Shown here: positions 10,619-20,627 of the stretch, piece after piece
How the letters are laid out: every line of letters starts with the position of its first letter
How positions within the stretch are numbered: position 1 is the first letter of the stretch
DNA from: Polytrichum commune
Taxonomy: Eukaryota > Streptophyta > Polytrichopsida > Polytrichales > Polytrichaceae
Assembly (NCBI GenBank): GCA_950295325.1
Contig: OX485804.1
Coordinates: 18,350,001-18,414,000, forward strand
Length of the DNA stretch: 64,000 nucleotides
Direction of reading: 5' to 3'
Translations under genes and position numbers: made by a program
The notes under the pieces: model-generated
The model's input: only the letters and a program-made list of their open reading frames with translations
Databases searched by the model: none
What the model was told of the DNA's origin: nothing

Positions 10619-11148
10619 CTCCATCCGCTCCCCATTCCCACCCTGTTCGCACCCGTTCCCCACCCAGTCCGCGCCCGTTCCCTCCCGTCCGCGCCCGTTC
10701 CCTCCCGTCCGCGCCCGTTCCCCTCCCAGTCCGCACCCATTCCCTACCGTCCGCGCCCGTTCCCCCTCCAGTCCACACCCGTTCCCGACCCCGTGCGCAC
10801 CCGTTCCCCCCCCGTCCGCCCCCGTTCCCTTACGTCCGCCCCCTCGTTCCCTACGTCCGCACCCGTTCCCGTACGTCCGCCCCCTCGTTCCCTACGTCCG
10901 CACCCGTTCCCGTACGTCCGCCCCCTCGTTCCCCTCCGTCCGCCCCATGTTCCCTTTCGTCCGTTCCCCTCAGTCCGCTCTCGCGTTCCCCCCGTCCGCT
11001 CCCCTCCGTACGCTCCCATGTTCCCCTCCGTCCGCCCTATGTTCCCTTACGTCCGCTCCAACGTTCCCTCTCGTCCGCTCCATGTTCCCCTACGTCCGCT
11101 TTAGAGTTCCCATCCGTCCGCTCCCGCGTTCCCCTTGAATCTGCACTT
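10619..11148 (+). repeat. C-rich minisatellite 2
   Basis: About 530 bases of CCCGTCCGCGCCCGTTCC-like units (16 to 18 bp), with later variants carrying CCCTACGTCCGCCCCCTCG. The core CCGTCCGC is shared with the other three arrays. The C-rich strand is the plus strand here too, although the gene it abuts is on the minus strand, so its orientation relative to the gene is opposite to arrays 1 and 3. The frames read across it are repeat artefacts. Confidence 0.88.
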
Positions 11149-11151
11149 TTT

Positions 11152-11290
11152 AATTTTTTTTGGAAATTTGGACATAGTCTCGGTTTTTTGGCTCTCAAAA
11201 ATTCATATGAAGTCCAAAAAATGAGTTCTTGGTATCCATGGATAGGTAATGAAGTCCTCTACATGAATATGCAATAATATTTCTACTGCA
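11152..11290 (+). repeat. 150-bp dispersed repeat, copy 1
   Basis: This starts in a T-run, then GGACATAGTCTCGGTTTTTTGG, and includes CAAAAATTCATATGAAG and GGTATCCATGGATAGG, ending at TATTTCTACTGC. It recurs almost unchanged at 14695 and 18140. In copies 2 and 3 a C-rich minisatellite follows; here only a short remnant (CCCGCGTCCCCCCATC) follows. Confidence 0.88.
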
Positions 11291-11319
11291 CATTCCCGCG
11301 TCCCCCCATCTGCACCCCA

Positions 11320-11693
11320 TCTAACTTAGGCCCTTCGCAAATAATATATGTGACACTAAATATCATAACCGGTGTACTTATTCACACACAACTAATGAAG
11401 GATCCCTCAAGCAACAAAGTAACCAATGTAGTATGATGACCAACAAATTATCACCCCATAGAAGTATGCAATAATAAGCGGTTGGTTGAAATTTTATAAA
11501 AAAAATATATCATAGAAGTGGTATAACATATTGTGCAAGTAATAACTTTATTATTGCGACGACGGTACAAATGCCCTTTATAAATCACATACATGAACAA
11601 ACTATGCACGATTTAATATTCCACTTCATTCCGTCAACTTGACTTCCGTCATGGCAACCTCGTAGATGCTTGTGGCTTCCGTGAAGGGTCCAT
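11320..11693. other. Spacer inside hAT, nothing recognised
   Basis: AT-rich sequence between the repeat copy and the 3' end of the small minus-strand gene. I see no frame, repeat or RNA gene in it. Confidence 0.4.
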
Positions 11694-12203
11694 TTATGGA
11701 AGAGTATTCGGTCGAAGTAAATCAACATAGCTAATCGTTCGGTCTTTCATCCGTTCCTTCAATGGTAGCCGATGAGGCGATAATCCTCTCATCTTCTTAC
11801 GAAAAGGCAAAGTCCTTGAAGATTCTCCCGCTACCTTGACATCTTCAATGTCGATTGAATTGTCATCCACATCCCCGGGCTTCACCCAAATATCCACGCT
11901 CAAATCAACCACATCATTTGGATCTCCACCCACGCTTTTTGTTAGGTCCTTCTCCACTGCATTGATCTCGAATTTCGCCGCATATCGTCATTTGTCCTCC
12001 TCCGCCCTCAACTTCCATGCTTGTGTAGATTGTGAGAAGGGGGTCATGACATAGTCATCACGAAATCGATCTCTAGCACTTCTCTCATCTCTTTCACGCT
12101 CGGGTGATGGATTGAATGGAATATTGGGTTCACCTAAATTTGCTATCTCTTCATCACATCCTAGACCCTCAAACATGTCTCTCTTCTCTCCCATCATATC
12201 CAT
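11694..12203 (-). pseudogene. Small accessory ORF of hAT, one TGA stop
   Basis: Reading from the ATG at 12203 (MDMMGEKRDMFEG), one frame of about 169 codons runs to 11694, broken only by TGA at 11990-11988 (after LRAEEDK; the frame resumes RYAAKFEINAVEKD). The product is highly charged. It has an RERDERSARDRFRDDY stretch, an acidic middle (DVDDNSIDIEDVKV) and a basic part LPFRKKMRGLSPHRLPLKER, which could be a nuclear signal. No known domain is visible. A TATA-like box lies about 45 bases upstream. TGA could derive from CGA (Arg). It may be a third hAT-encoded protein, or a 3' exon of a larger unit. Confidence 0.6.
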
Positions 12204-12242
12204 GATACTCTACCCTCGTTATATGTATGAGTCTAAATGCTC

Positions 12243-12251
12243 TACTTATAT
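12243..12251 (-). promoter_or_regulatory. TATA-like box of small accessory ORF
   Basis: On the minus strand it reads GTATATAAG, the same nine bases as the box of the coiled-coil gene. It lies about 40 bases before the ATG at 12203. The dimeric tandem array at 12442-13014 lies upstream in the minus direction. Confidence 0.5.
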
Positions 12252-12441
12252 ACTGAGCTCAAAGGACTTTATGAAATTTACAATATTTGATGTAATCCAA
12301 GATGTAGAGGATGCAATTCTCGTTGGTAAGATAAAGACAATACAATAGAAATAAAAAGAAAGTTGGTGAAGTTAAAAAGTTAGTTGCACTTTTTGAAAAA
12401 GTCCCCCCAACACCCGCATTGGAAACCTCTTTGATACCTCT

Positions 12442-13014
12442 TTGAAGCTTCTATATTTGATGGGTTGTCATTTCATTCAACAAATCACATATTGGTGCTT
12501 CAACCTTAGTGGTTCGTATGGTTTCACAATCTACACGCATTCGAATCTCATTTTAATTCAACAAAGTACATATTTGTGCTTCAACCTTTGTGGTTCATAT
12601 GGTTTCACAACGCATTTCAGGCATCCGAATGCCATTTTCATTCAACAAATCACATATTTGTGCTTCAACCTTTGTGGTTCGTATGGTTTCACAACCCACA
12701 CGCATTCGAATGTTATTTTAATTCAACAATTCATATATTTGTGCTTCAACCTTTATGGTTCATATGGTTTCACAACGCATTTCAGGCATCCGAATGCCAT
12801 TTTCATTCAACAAATTACATATTTGTGCTTCAGCCTTAGTGGTTCGTATGGTTTCACAACCCACACGCATTCGAATGTCATTTTAATTCAACAAAGTACA
12901 TATTTGTGCTTCAACCTTTGTGGTTCATATGGTTTCACAACGTATTTCAGGCATCTGAATGCCATTTTCATTCAACAAATCACATATTTGTGCTTCAACC
13001 TTTGTGGTTCATAA
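12442..13014 (+). repeat. Two-unit tandem array, 81 + 84 bp
   Basis: Seven monomers share TTGTGCTTCAACCTTTGTGG. The word GTGCTTCAAC starts near 12495, 12576, 12660, 12741, 12825, 12906 and 12990, giving alternating spacings of 81 and 84. One monomer carries a CACACGCATTCGAATG insert and the other GCATTTCAGGCATCCG, so the true period is a 165-bp dimer. Both spacings are multiples of three, so a 190-codon frame stays open across the whole array. That open frame probably reflects the period rather than a protein, though coding cannot be excluded. Confidence 0.88.
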
Positions 13015-13035
13015 ACCCTAAATCCTAAACCCTAC
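13013..13035 (+). repeat. Short telomere-like motif
   Basis: AAACCCTAAATCCTAAACCC is nearly three copies of the plant telomere unit (CCCTAAA). It begins exactly where the dimeric array ends. Such telo-boxes also occur in plant promoters. It is too short to be a telomere remnant with confidence. Confidence 0.55.
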
Positions 13036-14088
13036 GTCTACGTCATTCCAAATTGCTACCACGTATGTGCCATTGTTTTGTTCTCACACTCATGTAGAAG
13101 TGTTTCCATACATGATTTGAGGGTTTAGGTTCCCAGCTTTCCAACGAACCCACCCGCTTTTTTTTACGATGCCTACAGCGAAAGATAAACGTTCGCAAAT
13201 CGCGAGGACTACTTCAAGTTGGCACAATCTCTACTTAGACATATAACTTATGGTATACATTGGGGTTTTTAGAAGGGGTCATGAACGCACGTGATTCTCA
13301 AACATAATGTAGAGTACATCCCCCGAGTTCCCATAGGCTTCATAAAGATATCTTACCAACACCTTACACAAATTAGAACATTCTAGAAAAGCAAATTAAT
13401 CTGGTCCACATTGATATTAAACTAGGGAATTGGTGTGGGCTTAAATTTAATGTGGCCCACATTAGTGATCATTTGGGGGGGTGCACTATACTAAATCCGT
13501 ATGAGTATATGTGAGTGCACAAAAGAAGTATTGATTTGAACTTTGTTGTATTATGTATACATATTCTTCACAAAATTATAAGTTGTAGTTATGTAAATAT
13601 ATAGAATAATTAAAAAATATATACAACATCTCTACTAACTTGTATGGTAGTGTCACTAGATTTTATAGAATAAGGTTTATTTTATTTTAGTATTGGCTTA
13701 AACTGGTACATAAAAAGAACCAACCACATGTGAACATACGATCTTACATATCATTTGATGGTAGACTTCAAAACAATAATTGCATTAGCTTTTATGACAT
13801 GTATTACAAATCAGATTATGGGAGGATTGAATGGAAACATATGCTTAGGGACTTGGAAAAAAGGTCGGACGTGGCCTACCATGACATTCTTAACAAATTT
13901 GATTTGATTGGGGGGGTTAAAGGTCTTATTGTGACCCGTAGCAACTTAGTCCCTACTTGGAAGATAGGCCTCAAATGAGCATTATTTATAGATTTCCACT
14001 TAGGCTGCGCTGTTTCGGCTGGGTTGGTTGTATTTTGAATTTGAATTTTCAATTTGTGCCAAAAAAAAAATAAGACATGTATTGCAAA
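13036..14088. other. AT-rich spacer inside hAT with a retroposon-like tail
   Basis: No gene was recognised; the 82-codon frame at 13730-13978 has no visible domain. Near 13395-13470 a phrase around GTGTGGGCTTAAATTTAATGTGGCCC matches dispersed pieces near 28735 and 33190. At 13990-14070 a segment ends GTTGGTTGTATTTTG...TTTTCAATTTGTGCC followed by ten As. The same ending is found near 37790-37880, so it is probably the 3' end of a retroposon. Confidence 0.45.
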
Positions 14089-14683
14089 TCTAAGGGCCGG
14101 TTCACAATATGGCCAAACTTTGAGAGGTTCAACATTTGGACCAATGAAAATGCTGAAATGCCCAAAGTCCGTCCTCTCGGCCTTCACACTAGAGGCCGAA
14201 GTCCAAAGGACGTCGCCTCCAAAAGAGCCTAGGTGGCAACACTTTTAGGAAGTTATGGCGCCAAGAGTTCGGCCTCTCGAGCAAAGTTTGGGTATAGCAA
14301 AATGCTCAACCCAAACTTCCGTCGAGAGGCCGAACTTTTTTTTCATTAAAATAATCAATCATTGACAAGATCTTGGCCGTTAGATTGGAGGGGTTATTTT
14401 GAGCAAGGAATAAAGTGGCATGCTCCTTTGAGTTTGGACTTTGGGCTTGGCCTTTGGAGGCTTCACACTTTGGCCATCCAAGCCGAGAGGCCGTGGGAGT
14501 TCATGGCCAAAGGTTTGGACTTTGCGCTTGGCCTTTGGAGGCTTCACACTATGCCCAACTAAGGCTACCCTTACTATATTTTATTGGCTATTTTCAGTTC
14601 ATTTCTTTGGACTCTCAACAAAGTTGGGCCACTCAATCGCACGGCCTCTCGACTTGGACGGCCATAGTGTGAACTCGGTCATT
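14089..14683. mobile_element. MITE-like element nested in hAT
   Basis: The left end reads GGGCCGGTTCACAATATGGC, and the right end, reverse complemented, reads GACCGAGTTCACACTATGGC, giving inverted ends of about 20 bases with few mismatches. Inside, a phrase around TTGGCCTTTGGAGGCTTCAC occurs twice, about 80 bases apart, and CGAGAGGCCG words recur in both orientations. The ends resemble those of elements at 45353 and 45955. No clear target duplication was found. Confidence 0.6.
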
Positions 14684-14694
14684 TACACTTTTTA

Positions 14695-14823
14695 AAAAAA
14701 ATTTAGACTTAGTGTCCGTTTTTTGGCTCTCAAAAATTCATATGAAGTCCAAAAAATGAGTTCTTGGTATCCATGGATAGGTAATGAAGTCCTCTACATG
14801 AATATGCAATAATATTTCTACTG
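14695..14823 (+). repeat. 150-bp dispersed repeat, copy 2
   Basis: Near-identical to copy 1 from GTTTTTTGGCTCTCAAAAAT to TTTCTACTGC. It continues with CAGAAAATACATGGCCGC into C-rich minisatellite 3. Copy 3 has the same continuation, so repeat plus array moved or duplicated as one block. Confidence 0.88.
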
Positions 14824-14864
14824 CCAGAAAATACATGGCCGCAATTCCACGTTGTTCCCCTGCC

Positions 14865-15222
14865 CCCCTTCAACCCGTTCCCTCCCGTCCGCCTCACGTT
14901 CCCCACCCGTCCGCTCCATGTTCCCCTCCGTGCGTTCACGTTCCCTCCCGTTCCCTCTCGTCCGCCCCGCGTTCCCCTCCCGTCCGCCATACGTTCCCCT
15001 GCCGTCCGCCCCGCGTTCCCCACCCGTCCGCCCCGCGTTCCCCACCCGTCCGCCCCTCGTTCCCTCCCGTCCGCCCGAGTTCCCCTACGTCCGCCCCACG
15101 TTCCCCTACCGTCCGCCCCTCGTTCCCTCCCGTCCGCCCCACGTTCCCTCCCGTCCGCCCGAGTTCCCCTACGTCCGCCCACTCGTTCCCTCCGTCCGCC
15201 CCCACGTTCCCCATACGTCCTT
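14865..15222 (+). repeat. C-rich minisatellite 3, upstream of kinase
   Basis: About 360 bases of CCCGTCCGCCCCGCGTTCC-like units with CCTACGTCCGCCC variants, sharing the CCGTCCGC core. It ends about 55 bases before a strong TATA box. Frames through it are artefacts. Confidence 0.88.
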
Positions 15223-15278
15223 TTCGTGCCCCATGTCAAATCTGACCGGGATCCCATAACGATTGTGCACCGCTTTGC

Positions 15279-15288
15279 CTATATAAAG
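15279..15288 (+). promoter_or_regulatory. TATA box of kinase gene
   Basis: CTATATAAAG is an excellent plant TATA box. About 30 bases on, a pyrimidine-rich stretch (CCTCACTTTCCTCTCCTCCC) would suit a transcription start. The coding start at 15497 lies about 200 bases downstream. Confidence 0.7.
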
Positions 15289-15496
15289 TCGTGGGGCTTT
15301 AGTTCCCCTCACTTTCCTCTCCTCCCACCACAAAGGGACCCGAGACCTTGTTGCCGTCCCAAGGACAGCGGCACCGCGCGGGTCTCAGGGGGTTTGGGAG
15401 GGCAGGGCAAATTGTGGGGGAACCCTCGCAATTTTTTTTCCAGATTCACTTGCTGATTTCTACATTCACTCACTCACTCACGCGGTTTTTTTCACG

Positions 15497-17413
15497 ATGG
15501 AGGGGGAGGACATTGCTCCTTACCAAGACGAGGATACGAGGGTGCACCGTACTTGGCTCCAACGCACTCCATCTGCGTATACTGGAGAGGGTACGGGAAG
15601 CGATGCCGGAAGTGGAAGTACTGCAGCCCGTCCCCCACGTCCAGATCCTTTTCGGTTTGGCGAAGAGTTCTTTGTTGTTGGTCATTCAGGAGGCAACCAA
15701 ACACGTGGAAGCCGTGGAACACGTGGGAGTCGGGGAAACAGTGGCCTTAGAGGGAGAACAGGAAGGGGACCAAGCTCAGGCAGTTCCACAGATATAAATG
15801 CAGCCATTTGTGGAGAGTCCGTGCCACCACGATCTCCGTCACGACAGACATCAAGACCGGAGAGCCTTGCACGTGATGTACCTCAGGGTTCGGAGCATGG
15901 TGAAAGACGGGGACAGAAACGCCCAGCAGTTTCGGAAGGGACGGAGGAGGGGTCCGCGGTATCAGGTTCGCAATCGAGGAAAAAGAAAAATAGAGGCAAA
16001 CGCGACCCGCGGATCGATGAGGCTCGAAACCATTGTAGGGTCGTGATGTTGGAGTGGTTTAGAAATAACAGCATGGTTTATTTGGAAAAAAAATACCTCA
16101 ATGATGGTACAAAGGGTTTAGAGTTGGTGAGGAACGAATTGATGCTTATTCTCACGGAAGCCACGGCTGGACCGGAGTTTGAAGAAGCTAGGGGCATGAA
16201 CGATTGGGACACCTGGATTGAACAACAAGCCAGGGAAGCAATCTACAATCCAACAATGGCATATGATGCTCTGCATCATGGCGAGGGAAATAGTAGTGGC
16301 AGGAAGTCCGAGTTGTACATGAAGCTAGAGAATTGGAAAAGAGGCGTAATAGCAGCAAAAGGAACATCCGCCCGCAACCTTCCCATTTTTATTGACAGGC
16401 AGATGGCAGACAACATTGCCACTCAGGGCCGGCAGGGTGTCATATGGTTGCCTAGGAATGCAGAGATCAAAGCCTTGGATAAGGAAATCTTCCAAGGGAC
16501 CTTCGGAGTGGTGCGGAGAGTCACAATTCATGGAGCATCATTCATCCCTAGCTGGATAGAGTGGGCTGGGAAGACCATGAAGGCCACGAATAGTCTGGAG
16601 AACCGAAAGGAGCGTTCAATTGAAGCATTGGCATGTCCAGTAGATCATCCTGGGGTAATCAAGCTACAATACCTCAATATGAAAACATACGAATCCTATT
16701 CAATGTGGTGGAATGGAGGCTCCTTGAAGAACATGAGGGTCTATGACTTCAGCGTTCCGGAAACCCACGAGCGCACAATCCTTCAAATGCCTGGGGCAGA
16801 CTTTGAAGCACGGAAACGGTTGGTTGTATATCGAAGGCATCGAGCTTATTTGGCATGGGCTCTAATGTGCATTGTGGATGTAGTGCACAAGCATGACGTG
16901 TTGCACAATGACCTTAATCCCAACAATGTCATGCTGCATTTCCCACAAGACCGTGATAACACGGTTTACATTGGTGTGTGTGATTGGGGCATGGCATCCT
17001 GGGGAGGTGAAGACGCACCCTCCAACTATGGAAGAGATTCAGTGGATGAGATGAACAAGCACAAAGCAAAATACAACTGTGCTATTCCAGAATTATTCCA
17101 TGTACGAGGGCAACGTGGAACATCCACCTCTCCGGTGAGGATGGCTCGGAAACATAGGCACACGTTTCTTTCGGAGTCCTTCTCAGTGGGTGCTTTGGCA
17201 AAGAAGATTTATGCCATGGATGCGACTTCCCCCTTGTTTTAGCTAAACAGTGATCCAAATGGCTTGAATATGCGGTTTGAGTTAGCATTGGATTCATTGA
17301 CGAAGACCAATCCAGCGGAAAGGTCAACCATCACACACGTAGTGAATATTTTGAAGTCCCCTCCATACAACATGGTTAACCCGACAATGTGCTTCCGTGA
17401 CACTGCAAAATAG
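15497..17413 (+). pseudogene. Protein kinase carried by hAT, one amber stop
   Basis: From the ATG at 15497 one frame of about 638 codons runs to TAG at 17411, broken only by TAG at 17240-17242. Residues 1 to about 200 are low-complexity, Gly/Arg/Ser-rich with a nuclear-type basic patch (SRKKKNRGKR). A helical region follows. The kinase domain starts near 335: degenerate glycine loop IFQGTFGVV, lysine in AGKTMK (about residue 359), a candidate helix-C glutamate in KERSIEAL, catalytic loop LHNDLNPNNV (Asp near 472; HND instead of HRD), metal-binding DWG in place of DFG (Asp near 496), and an AIPEL motif like APE. The last subdomain, NPAERSTITHVVNIL, lies beyond the stop. The ATP- and metal-binding residues are all present, so the ancestral protein was probably active. 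It has its own C-rich array and TATA box. Host target unknown. It could be a captured host gene or an older element-borne gene. Confidence 0.85.
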
Positions 17414-18139
17414 ATTTTTTTTGTTTTTTTGCAGCAATTTTGAATCATACTAATTTTGTAACCGTTGGAGATGTAAATAAAGCCATCATTTTTTCATACA
17501 AAACTTGTATATTGTATGAGGTTTATGGATCTTAGTGCAATGTTCATACTCCACGAGGCTTTTGCTCCATAATCGAGAAGAAGTCTATGGGAGGCTAACC
17601 AAGGTTCTCGCCTCTCGTGAGGCCACATCGTTCTTTCACATCGTTGTTATCACATCCATGTGCTAAGTTCAAGTTACCTATAGTTGTTTGTGATATGTCT
17701 TGCCAAAATGCAGTTACCTATATTTATTCTAATTTTGGTATGCCACAAAATGTAGTCAACTATAGTTATATCTAGTTAACTAAAGTTGAGCACAATATTG
17801 CAATAGTTATATCGGTTGTACACGTGATCCTCAACATCTCTAAATGTTAACTTTCTTCTACTCCCCACATATTGCACACTATAAATGTTAAACGTGTTAA
17901 ATGTTAACAAAATGGTACTCCCTTCTTTGTAAATCTGACTCTATAAACGTTAACGGATGAAATACAACCATAATATGGATGATAAAAACTACACATCCAA
18001 TTACATTGATTCATATTCACTCGTGATTTGTAAACTTGATATTGAATAAAGTTTTGATTGGGTGTGCAATTTTATGAATGGTATTCTCTCACAAGGACTC
18101 TTCACAATTGCTTATATTTATATTTATATAATTCAGAAA
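17414..18139. other. 3' flank of kinase gene, nothing further recognised
   Basis: AT-rich, with AATAAAG just after the stop (near 17475) as a possible polyadenylation signal. Short direct repeats of AGTTACCTATAGTT-like phrases occur near 17675 and 17715. No frame or element was recognised. Confidence 0.45.
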
Positions 18140-18310
18140 CACTTTTTTTTGGAAGTTTGGACATAGTCTCAGTTTTTTGGCTCTTAAAAATTCATATGAA
18201 GTTCAAAAAATGAGTTCTTGGTATCCATGGATAGGTAATGAAGTCCTCTACATGAATATGCAATATTATTTCTACTGCCAGAAAATATATGGCCGCAATT
18301 GCACGCTGTT
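18140..18310 (+). repeat. 150-bp dispersed repeat, copy 3
   Basis: Matches copies 1 and 2 from the T-run and GGACATAGTCTCAGTTTTTTGG through GGTATCCATGGATAGG to TTTCTACTGCCAGAAAATAT. It leads directly into C-rich minisatellite 4. The three copies start roughly 3.5 kb apart (11152, 14695, 18140). Confidence 0.88.
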
Positions 18311-18930
18311 CCCCTCCCCCCCGCTCCCCTCTGCGTTCCCCCGTCCGCTCCAGTGTTCCCCCCCGTTCCCAACCCCCATCCGCTCCACCCCCCCGTCCGC
18401 CCCACCCCCCTCCCCAGTCCGCTCCACCACCCTCCCCCGTCCGCTCCACCCCCCTCCGTCCGCCCCACGCCCCACCCCCGTCCGCTCCACCCCCCTCCCC
18501 CTCCGTCCGCTCCACCCCCCCGTCCGCCCCACCCCCCTCCCCCGTCCGCTCCACCACCCTCCCCCGTCCGCTCCACCCCCCTCCGTCCGCCCCACGCCCC
18601 ACCCCCCCCCCCCGCCCCCGTCCGCTCCACCCCCCCTCCCCCGTCCGCTCCACCCCCTCCCCCTCCGTCCGCTCCACCCTCCCCCGTCCGCTCCACCCCC
18701 CTCCGTCCGCCCCACGCCCCACCCCCCCCCCGCCCCCGTCCGCTCCACCCCCTCCCCCGTCCGCTCCACACCCCCTCCCCCGTCCGCTCCACCCCCTCCC
18801 CCTCCGTCCGCTCCACCCCCCTCCCCCGTCCGCACCACCCCCCCGTCCGTCCGCTCCACCCCCCTCCGCCGTCCGCACCACCCCCCTCCCCCGTCCGCCC
18901 CACCCGTCCGCCCCCGTCCGCCCCACACCC
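18310..18930 (+). repeat. C-rich minisatellite 4
   Basis: The longest array, about 620 bases, with units around CCCCCGTCCGCTCCACCCCCCT. The core CCGTCCGC is shared with arrays 1 to 3. Unlike arrays 1 to 3 it has no convincing gene directly behind it. Frames of over 200 codons read across it on both strands only because the unit length keeps several frames open. Confidence 0.88.
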
Positions 18931-18939
18931 TCCTTAGTC

Positions 18940-20238
18940 ATATTTTTCTACTTTGATTTTAACAGAATGATAAACACAATGGCAAAATGGTTTACTTGGC
19001 AAGGGAAATATGCACATTGTGAGCCCAAAAGGGTGCCCACATTTAGTCTTAGACCCTTGAAACGTTAGTTGATGCACTTTGAAGTAGCATGTTACTTCAC
19101 AAAAATATAAAAAGAGTGAAATGTTAGTCTTAGAAGTACCATGTTGTAAGAGGCTAGGATGTGAGTTGTTATTGTGTTTTTACCTTCGGAAGGATTTGAG
19201 TGAATGAGGATAGGTAAGGAGAACTTGGATTGAGTAGTTAGTGAGTAGGCTAGTACAAATGGATGGAGACAACCAAAGTGACTCAAGAGGCAAGTGCATT
19301 CGAATTGGGATGAATGGAGGATCACATGGAGCGCACAAGTGGACCACCTCATCATGGCCACTTAATGGGGAAGGCCCAAGGAAGAATGCAAGGTGGAGGA
19401 TAAGCAAATTCTCAAAGCACCAATCAAATCACGAGTTAAGCATCGTGGTTTGAATTAAGTGGTGAGCGACGATTTGGGAAAGTAAGGGGAGAAAGTTATA
19501 GCGGCGGAAAGCGAAGGAGGCTAAGTTTGGGTTGAAGCATCCCAAGTTTGGTAAAGTGTGGTAGGTAGAAAGCCAAGGCTAGTTAAATGTTCGAATTAGG
19601 ATCCTTGTTGATCATTTGAGGGAGGAAGGCTTAGAAGATAGGATTGGCGCCTACTAAGTAGGAGGAAATCTCAAGGGCTTATCGTGAGCCTTGAGGGTGC
19701 TCACCCCCTCAAGCTTACTATATAATCCCTCATTCTTCCCTCACTCATCCTCTCTTTCCTTTGTGCTCCAAGGCACCCCACGAGTTATAAGTGTGGGTGT
19801 GGGAAGCCATATTGGAGCACATGTGTGTACTTAGTTTTTAGTTTGAGAGCCAAGGCTTGTTAGCCTTGAAGAGGGCTTGACCTCTTGGTAGAATTAGTGT
19901 TGACGTGAAGGATTTTAAAGTTAATTCATGATTCCAATTTGTGGTACTTTAAGTTCATGTTTTGAATACACGTGGTTGCAAGTTCCATGTTTAAGAGTTG
20001 AGCACTTGATGTTGTGATGAGTGCAAAAATATACTTGTGTGGATTAGTTAGTCTTAGTGAAGTTAGGAAATTCTCTCTCCCCCTCTCCTCTCTAGGATTT
20101 TAGGATTTTAGGATTAGAGAAGAATTGTGTGATTAGAAAGGGGTTGTTAGTAGAATTAGGGAAATTAGGTAGGAAGATTAGTTAAGGGCTTGAATAATTA
20201 GTGAGGTAGTTGGGGATTACAACTACAAAGTTGTGGGT
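18940..20238. other. Right inner region of hAT, no gene recognised
   Basis: No long frame. A hairpin CTTGAGGGTG...CCCCCTCAAG lies near 19690-19713, and a TATA-like CTATATAAT follows at 19718. After it come TC-rich runs (CCCTCATTCTTCCCTCACTC), as in a promoter or an LTR. This could be the decayed gene module that once belonged to minisatellite 4, or a solo LTR. Confidence 0.4.
19718..19726 (+). promoter_or_regulatory. Possible TATA box without surviving gene
   Basis: CTATATAAT is preceded by a GC-rich hairpin and followed by pyrimidine tracts. There is no frame of note downstream before the hAT end. Listed because the other hAT modules have the same order. Confidence 0.35.
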
Positions 20239-20372
20239 TCATGAAGGACCTGGGTTTATGAAGGAGCTGGGTTTGTTTAGTTAGAAAGTAAAGAGCTGGG
20301 TTTATGAAGGAGCTGGGTTTGTTTAGTTAGAAGCTAAGAAGCTGGGTTTATGAAGGAGCTGGGTTTATGAAG
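20239..20372 (+). repeat. Tandem repeat GAGCTGGGTTTATGAAG
   Basis: The 17-base word AGCTGGGTTTATGAAGG is repeated in direct and slightly longer forms. A longer period of about 48 includes TTTGTTTAGTTAGAA. About six copies of the short word are present. It lies just inside the right end of the hAT. Confidence 0.75.
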
Positions 20373-20627
20373 GAGCTAGTTAAATCCAAGACCACTTGAA
20401 GGGTGAACCTTGCACTATGGACTCATCCAAGTCCAAATCCAATACCGCGGAGGAATGTGAGCCCAAACCCACTACTCGGACTACGGACGCTTAAGGGTGG
20501 GGGGTTTGGCCTCACACACATCCACGTCGGCGTTTTCTGCCACATAGGACGCCACCTTGGCAAAAAGGTAAGTATTTTACCCACCCTAGTCCATTCACCC
20601 TATGTTGACCCTACGTGGACCCTATTG

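Noticed and set aside
10582-11277. Pro-rich frame of 231 codons across array 2
   Set aside because: Repeat artefact overlapping the 150-bp repeat.
12442-13014. 190-codon repetitive protein
   Set aside because: The open frame follows from spacings of 81 and 84 bases; no start context or other support.
12442-13014. CRISPR-like array
   Set aside because: No regular unique spacers; plant DNA and a simple tandem repeat.
13013-13035. Interstitial telomere as a chromosome fusion scar
   Set aside because: Fewer than three units; more likely a telo-box or chance.
15348-15797. 149-codon frame overlapping the kinase start
   Set aside because: Different frame, no domain, overlaps the low-complexity start of the kinase gene.
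18177-19068. Frames of 200 to 260 codons across C-rich array 4, both strands
   Set aside because: Same repeat artefact; no frame stands out and no domain is visible.
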